NCBI GenBank assembly: GCA_017654935.2 | Contig: CM065713.1 | Location: 20,203,393-20,267,392, forward strand | Origin: Phymorhynchus buccinoides | Lineage: Eukaryota; Mollusca; Gastropoda; Neogastropoda; Raphitomidae | Reading direction: 5' to 3' | DNA: 64,000 nucleotides | In this document: one piece after another, positions 58,501 through 64,000 of the stretch | How positions within the stretch are numbered: the first letter of the stretch is position 1 | Layout of the letters: every line of letters begins with the position of its first letter | Program-made: the position numbers and the translations under genes | The notes under the pieces: generated by a model | What the model was told of the DNA's origin: nothing | What the model saw: only the letters and a program-made list of their open reading frames with translations | The model's database searches: none

Positions 58501-59880
58501 TTTGTTGTTTGTTTTTAAGTATGCTATGTCATCATTTTTGTTGTTTGTTTTTAAGTATGCTATGTCATCATTTTTGTTGTTTGTTTTTAAGTATGCTATG
58601 TCATCATTTTTGTTGTTTGTTTTTAAGTATGCTATGTCATCATTTTTGTTGTTTGTTTTTAAGTATGCTATGTCATCATTTTTGTTGTTTGTTTTTAAGT
58701 ATGCTATGTCATCATTTTTGTTGTTTGTTTTTAAGTATGTCATCATTTTTGTTGTTTGTTTTTAAGTATGCTATGTCATCATTTTTGTTGTTTGTTTTTA
58801 AGTATGCTATGTCATCATTTTTGTTGTTTGTTTTTAAGTATGCTATGTCATCATTTTTGTTGTTTGTTTTTAAGTATGCTATGTCATCATTTTTGTTGTT
58901 TGTTTTTAAGTATGCTATGTCATCATTTTTTTGTTGTTTGTTTTTAAGTATGCTATGTCATCATTTTTGTTGTTTGTTAAGTATGCTTTTCAAGTATGCT
59001 ATGTCATCATTGTTTTTGTTGTTTGTTTTTAAGTATGCTATGTCATCATTTTTGTTGTTTGTTTTTAAGTATGCTATGTCATCATTTTTGTTGTTTGTTT
59101 TTAAGTATGCTATGTCATCATTTTTGTTGTTTGTTTTTAAGTATGCTATGTCATCATTTTTGTTGTTTGTTTTTAAGTATGCTATGTCATCATTTTTGTT
59201 GTTTGTTTTTAAGTATGCTATGTCATCATTTTTGTTGTTTGTTTTTAAGTATGCTATGTCATCATTTTTTTGTTTTTGTTTGTTTTTAAGTATGCTATGT
59301 CATCATTTTTGTTGTTTGTTTTTAAGTATGCTATGTCATCATTTTTGTTGTTTGTTTTTAAGTATGCTATGTCATCATTTTTGTTGTTTGTTTTTAAGTA
59401 TGCTATGTCATCATTTTTGTTGTTTGTTTTTAAGTATGCTATGTCATCATTTTTGTTGTTTGTTTTTAAGTATGCTATGTCATCATTTTTGTTGTTTTTT
59501 TTTAAGTATGCTATGTCATCATTTTTTTTGTTTGTTTTTAAGTATGCTATGTGTTGTTTTGTTTTTAAGTATGCTATGTCATCATTTTTGTTGTTGTTTT
59601 TAAGTATGCTATGTCATCATTTTTGTTGTTTGTTTTTAAGTATGCTTGTCATCATTTTTGTTGTTTGTTTTTAAGTATGCTGTCATCATTTTTGGTTTGT
59701 TTTTAAGTATTCTATGTCGTCATTTTTGTTGTTGCTTGTTTTTAATTATGCTATGTCATCATTTTTGTTGTTTGTTTTTAAGTATGCTATGTCATCATTT
59801 TTGTTGTTTGTTTTTAAGTATGCTATGTCATCATTTTTGTTGTTTGTTTTTAAGTATGCTGTGTCATCATTTTTGTTGCA
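43557..59880. repeat. 36-bp satellite array, about 450 copies (16.3 kb)
   Basis: Unit gttgtttgtttttaagtatg then ctatgtcatcattttt. Most units are identical. Variants are mainly T-run length, an extra or missing 'gtt', loss of 'ta' in 'gctatgtc', and occasional truncated or merged units. Units near 59,690-59,760 carry several substitutions (tattctatgtcgtc, ttttaattatg), and some near 43,600-43,650 read gctttgtc or gctgtgtc. Because 36 is a multiple of three, two plus frames (12-residue period MSSFLLFVFKYA or MLCHHFCCLFLS) and one minus frame stay open for hundreds of codons. These are not genes. Confidence 0.98.
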
Positions 59881-59950
59881 TGTGTTTGAATGAGAGAGAG
59901 AGAAACTTGACACTTTTGAAACTTGAAAACATTTTAGTTGCCATCGACAA

Positions 59951-60133
59951 TACAGTGGAACCTCCCTTATAAGACTCCCTCCCATATAAGACTCCCTCCC
60001 ATATAAGACCTACTTGTCCGAGACATAGCCCTTCTTTGCAAGTATTAAAATGACCTCCCTTATAAGACACCTCCCTTATAATACCTCATTTTGGATGATT
60101 TTTTTAAGGTCTTATAAGAGAGGTTCCACTGTA
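59951..60133. mobile_element. Family A MITE (copy 10)
   Basis: TACAGTGGAACCTCCCTTAT ... AGAGGTTCCACTGTA, TA on both sides, with a short internal duplication of 'ctccctcccatataagac'. Followed at 60137-60210 by a retroposon-like tail 'gtcaagcgcctagggctc' and (AAAT)n. Confidence 0.88.
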
Positions 60134-60295
60134 CAATGTCAAGCGCCTAGGGCTCTACGGATAAGCGTTCGAGAAATTATCTTTATAAATAAATAATTAA
60201 ATAAATATATAAGGGGACACGTGATTTAAAATTAACTAATATCAATCGAAAGCAAGTGGGAAAAAAATATCACAAAAGGGACCATCGTATGAATG

Positions 60296-60302
60296 AAGAG
60301 AG

Positions 60303-60371
<69 letters not shown>

Positions 60372-60584
60372 ATATAGAGAGAAGAGGCAGCGAGAGGGAG
60401 AGAGAGAGAGAGTTGAGGGAAGAGAGAGAGCGGGAGGGAGGGAGAGAGAGAGGGAGAAGAGAGAGAGGAAGAGAGAGGAGGAGAGAGAGATAGGAGCGAG
60501 AGAGAGAGAGCGAGATAGAGAAAACAGAGAGATGAGAGGGAGGGAGAGAGAGAGATAGAGAGATAGAGAAAGAGAGAGAGAGAA

Positions 60585-60656
<72 letters not shown>

Positions 60657-60690
60657 TAGAGAGAGAGAGAAGGAGGGAGGGAGGGAGAAC
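60296..60690. repeat. (GA)n-rich tract
   Basis: ga/gag runs with few breaks. Arg/Glu and Ser/Leu frames are artefacts. Confidence 0.95.
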
Positions 60691-60769
60691 AGCATAACCA
60701 CACACAAACAATATTTTTTTAATAATATTGAAAAGAATAAGCACAATATAGGCTTGTTTACAACAACCA

Positions 60770-60862
60770 CAAGAGAGGAGAGAGAGTAGAGAGAGAGAGA
60801 GGAGAGCGAGAGAGAGAGAGAGAGAGAGAGAAGAGAGAGATAAGAGAGAGAGAGAGAACACA
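60770..60862. repeat. (GA)n-rich tract
   Basis: As above, after an 80-bp unique stretch. Confidence 0.93.
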
Positions 60863-61284
60863 TGGGAGAGGGGGGGGGGTAAGGTCAGTAGGGCACAACA
60901 ATATTTTACTCCTCATTTTGGGGTCCATGCATACCTTTCATTAATAACCCTAAAACAAAAAAACAACATCTGACCACACACACAAACACATGCACACCAA
61001 CACACACACATAAACACACTTCCTGCTATTTGAGTAATTACACCTCTTACAGAAGCCTTCTTATCTCAACCCCCCCCCCCCCCCCCCCTCCCCTCACTTT
61101 TTATTTATTTTACCTCCTTACCAGCCAACTACCCCCCACCCACCCCCACCCCCATACACCCCTCTTTCTGCTCATAATCATAAAATCAGTTCATCCACAG
61201 AGAAAAACAGCTTTAGGGTACGTACACATACATACATGGAGATTCCGTGCGGAAACCCGTGTGCAGTCCGTAAATAAGTAAAAG
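60863..61284. other. No gene; CA stretch, C run and foldback end
   Basis: (CA)n-like 60974-61020; C run 61070-61088; 61219-61262 resembles the left end of the 39824-40529 element. Confidence 0.5.
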
Positions 61285-61948
61285 AAAGAGAGAAGGGATG
61301 AAGAGAGAGAGGGGGGAGGAGAGAAGAGAGAGGGATGAAAGAGAGAGAGAGGGGGGGGTGAAGAGAGAGGGATGAAGAGGAGAGAGAGGGAGAGGAGAGA
61401 GAGAGAGAGAGGGATGAAGAGAGAGAGGGGGGAGGGAGAGAGAGAGAGAAGAGAGAGAGGGATGAGAGAGAGAGAGGGGGGAGAGAGAGAGAGAGAGAGG
61501 GATGAAATAGAGAGAGAGAGGGATGAAGAGAGAGAGGGGGGAGGAGAGAAGAGAGAGGGATGAAGAGAGAGAGAGAGAGGACAGAAGAGAGAGGGATGAA
61601 GAGAGAGGGATGAGAGAGAGAGAGGGGGGAGGAGAGAGAGAGAGAGGGATGAAGAGAGAGAGAGAGGATGATGAGAGAGAGAGAGAGAGGGATGAAGAGA
61701 GAGGAGGGAGGAGAGCAGAGGAGAGGGCATGAAGAGAGGGGGGAGAGAGAGAATAGGAGAGGGATATTGAAGAGAGAGAGGGATGAAGAGAGAGAGAGAG
61801 GGATGAAGAGAGAGAGAGGGGGAGGAAAGAGAGAGGGTGAAGAGAGAGAGAGAGGAGAGGAGAGAAGGGGGGGAGAATAAGAGAGAGGGAATGAAGGAGA
61901 GAGAGGGGGGGGGTGAAGAGAAAGAAGAGAGCGATGAGAGAAGCGATG
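61285..61948. repeat. (GA)n-rich tract with 'gggatgaagagagag' units up to the contig end
   Basis: Many irregular units built on gagagagggatgaaga; purine-only for long runs. Ends in the gap. Confidence 0.93.
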
Positions 61949-62448
61949 NNNNNNNNNNNNNNNNNNNNNNNNNNNNNNNNNNNNNNNNNNNNNNNNNNNN
62001 NNNNNNNNNNNNNNNNNNNNNNNNNNNNNNNNNNNNNNNNNNNNNNNNNNNNNNNNNNNNNNNNNNNNNNNNNNNNNNNNNNNNNNNNNNNNNNNNNNNN
62101 NNNNNNNNNNNNNNNNNNNNNNNNNNNNNNNNNNNNNNNNNNNNNNNNNNNNNNNNNNNNNNNNNNNNNNNNNNNNNNNNNNNNNNNNNNNNNNNNNNNN
62201 NNNNNNNNNNNNNNNNNNNNNNNNNNNNNNNNNNNNNNNNNNNNNNNNNNNNNNNNNNNNNNNNNNNNNNNNNNNNNNNNNNNNNNNNNNNNNNNNNNNN
62301 NNNNNNNNNNNNNNNNNNNNNNNNNNNNNNNNNNNNNNNNNNNNNNNNNNNNNNNNNNNNNNNNNNNNNNNNNNNNNNNNNNNNNNNNNNNNNNNNNNNN
62401 NNNNNNNNNNNNNNNNNNNNNNNNNNNNNNNNNNNNNNNNNNNNNNNN
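61949..62448. other. Assembly gap, 500 N
   Basis: Exactly 500 N. Purine-rich (GA) on its left, pyrimidine-rich (CT) on its right. Confidence 0.99.
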
Positions 62449-63046
62449 GCCTCTTTCCGAATCGGTCTCTCTCTCTCATCACTCTCTCTGTCACTCCTCT
62501 CGTACCTCCAGCGCTCTTCTCTCTCGTCCCCAACCTCTCTCTCTCTCTCTCTCATCTTCGCTCTCAATTCTTAATGTCTTCTCGTCTCTATCCCTCTCAT
62601 TCCTCTCTCTCATCTCAATCTCATCCCTCTCTCTGCCTCATCTTCCTTTACTCCGCGTCCTTCTCCTCTCCTCTGCTCCTCAAAAAAAGCTCGTCGCTCT
62701 CTCTCCTCTCTCATTCTCTCTCTAACATCTCTCTCTCAAGTCTCTCTCTCCTCTCTCCTCTCTCTCCTCTCTCTCTCTCTCGCAACACTCCTCCTCCTCT
62801 TCTCGGCCCCTTCTCCTCCCTTCTCTCTCTGCCTCCTCTCTCATCTCTCCTCTCTCCTCTCTCTCCTTCTCTCTCTGTCTCTCCGGCCTCCCCTCTCTCC
62901 TTCCTCTCATCATCTCCTCTCTCTCTCTCTCTCTCTCTTCTTCTATCTCTCTCTCTAAGTCTCTCTCTCGTCCTCTTCGTCTCTCTCTCTCCTCGCCTCT
63001 CTCTCCCTCTCTATCTCTTCTCTCTCATCTCTCTTCTCTCTCTCTC
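62449..63046. repeat. (CT)n-rich tract starting at the contig end
   Basis: ctctctcatctctct-type sequence, the complement in character of the tract left of the gap. Ser/Leu-rich frames are artefacts. Confidence 0.93.
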
Positions 63047-63071
63047 ATAAAGAGTAATGAGTAAACAAATA

Positions 63072-63318
63072 TGCTACATGAACCTCCCTTATAGGACCTA
63101 TGAGTAAAACAAAATTGCTACCTGAAACCTTCCTTATAAGACCCCCCCCCCACCCCCCCCCCCCGAATTACATTACTCCCTCCTATTAAGACCTATTCTG
63201 AGAACATTGTGCTCTTGTAAGTATTAAAATTACCTCCCTTTACAACCCCCTCCCACTTAAGACCTTACTTTTGGATGATTTTTCAAGGATCTTTTAATTA
63301 AGGGAGGTTCCACTGTAC
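63072..63318. mobile_element. Family A MITE (copy 11), degenerate
   Basis: 'gaacctcccttataggacct', a partial repeat of the left end, a C run (63142-63164), 'gtattaaaattacctccctt', and the right end GGGAGGTTCCACTGTA. Many small indels, as in other contig-end regions. Confidence 0.75.
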
Positions 63319-63427
63319 GTACTACGAACGCACATTATGCATAAGTAAGATTAAAATTATAGCCCCGTCAAAAACTAAGACCATGTCAGGGCTGTCACTA
63401 CGTTATTATATGCATAAGTAAATGCAC

Positions 63428-63496
63428 TCACACACACGCACACACACGCACACACACACGCACACAAACACAGACACACACACACACACACACACA
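63428..63496. repeat. (CA)n microsatellite
   Basis: cacacacgca units then pure ca. Confidence 0.93.
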
Positions 63497-64000
63497 TTTT
63501 GAAAAATAAAAAAAAATTATTTTTTGTTAAATTGTTATTGTGCGGATTCTCCACTCTCTACCCATACTAAATTAACGTGGAAACTCATTCAAACAATTGT
63601 GTGTTGGCCAACCACTAATTTCGGTTGTAAAAATAAGGTCCCATCATGGAGTTAAAAAATACTGTCCCCTCTACGTCTCAGTATTAACCTTTCAATTGAT
63701 TGTGTGTTCTGATTCTTTCTTCTTTTCTCTTTGTATATATTTTTTTTATTAGGCAAGTTTTTTTTTGGGGGGTAGGGGGGGGGTGGGGGGGGTGTTGGGG
63801 GTGGGGGTTGTTTTTTTCCTCGCAGTTTTGTGTTGCGTACTTTGCAACAGTTGCTGTGGAACAAGCCTTCAAGAATTTCTCTTTTGTTTTCGTGTGTTTC
63901 TGTGACATGAATGCAATTTTGTGTGTGTGCTTGTAGTGTGTGTGTGTGTGTGTTGTGTGATTCTCTCTTAACCTCCGTCCCAGAACTCTGAACGATGGAT
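63497..64000. other. No gene seen; G-rich patch
   Basis: G runs at 63767-63808 (complement gives a Pro-rich frame). (GT)n at 63938-63957. Nothing else recognised. Confidence 0.5.

Noticed and set aside
43557..59880. CRISPR-like array
   Set aside because: Direct repeats without unique spacers, in animal DNA. It is a simple satellite.

Overview
This window is animal nuclear DNA, almost entirely non-coding and repeat-driven. A marine mollusc, probably a gastropod, is the best guess. The basis is the tRNA-headed SINE with a conserved central block and a 'ctctggctgcgacgcg' tail block, the TTAGGG-type motifs carried inside a foldback element, the dense (GT)n and (GA)n tracts, and long introns full of small DNA transposons. 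The species assignment is inference; no rRNA, mitochondrial or marker gene is present. Three runs of exactly 500 N (5142-5641, 43057-43556, 61949-62448) show that this is a scaffold of four contigs. All family names come from recognising ends and motifs by eye, not from a database search.

Layout. 1-5141 and 5642-9005 form a large inverted repeat around the first gap. Both arms carry the same order of elements: a piggyBac-like TTAA element, a 37-bp minisatellite, a TA-flanked MITE (called family A here), a 51-bp minisatellite and a second A copy. The arms differ by insertions of about 200-300 bp, so they are probably two haplotypes or diverged duplicates. 9-27 kb is repeat-rich: SINEs, foldback elements, a telomere-motif MITE (family C), a TA-flanked family B ('ctataaggcg' ends), a 1-kb GT tract, GA tracts, 61-, 24- and 17-bp tandem repeats, a 150-bp near-perfect hairpin, and a U2 snRNA-headed retroposon with a 13-bp target duplication.

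27.9-39.3 kb holds the only gene supported here. It is on the minus strand, with four exons at 39294-39158 (damaged by indels), 35982-35793, 33348-33253 and 28013-27889. The splice phases fit for the last three exons, and the coding sequence is GC-rich in an AT-rich background. The product is not recognised. The third exon's acceptor half has been amplified into a nine-unit 107-bp array (33293-34258). Each extra unit could be read as an in-frame 63-nt mini-exon. The introns also hold a cluster of nuclear-receptor half-site motifs, nested transposons and two or three zinc-finger (BED/hAT-like) gene remnants.

43,557-59,880 is a 16.3-kb array of about 450 copies of a 36-bp unit. It is cut by a gap on its left and has decayed units on its right. 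From 59.9 kb to the end are A copies, GA-rich tracts that become CT-rich across the third gap, and a CA tract. No working transposase, tRNA, rRNA, CRISPR or bacterial feature was found. The many long open frames in the satellite and microsatellites are by-products of repeat units whose length is a multiple of three.
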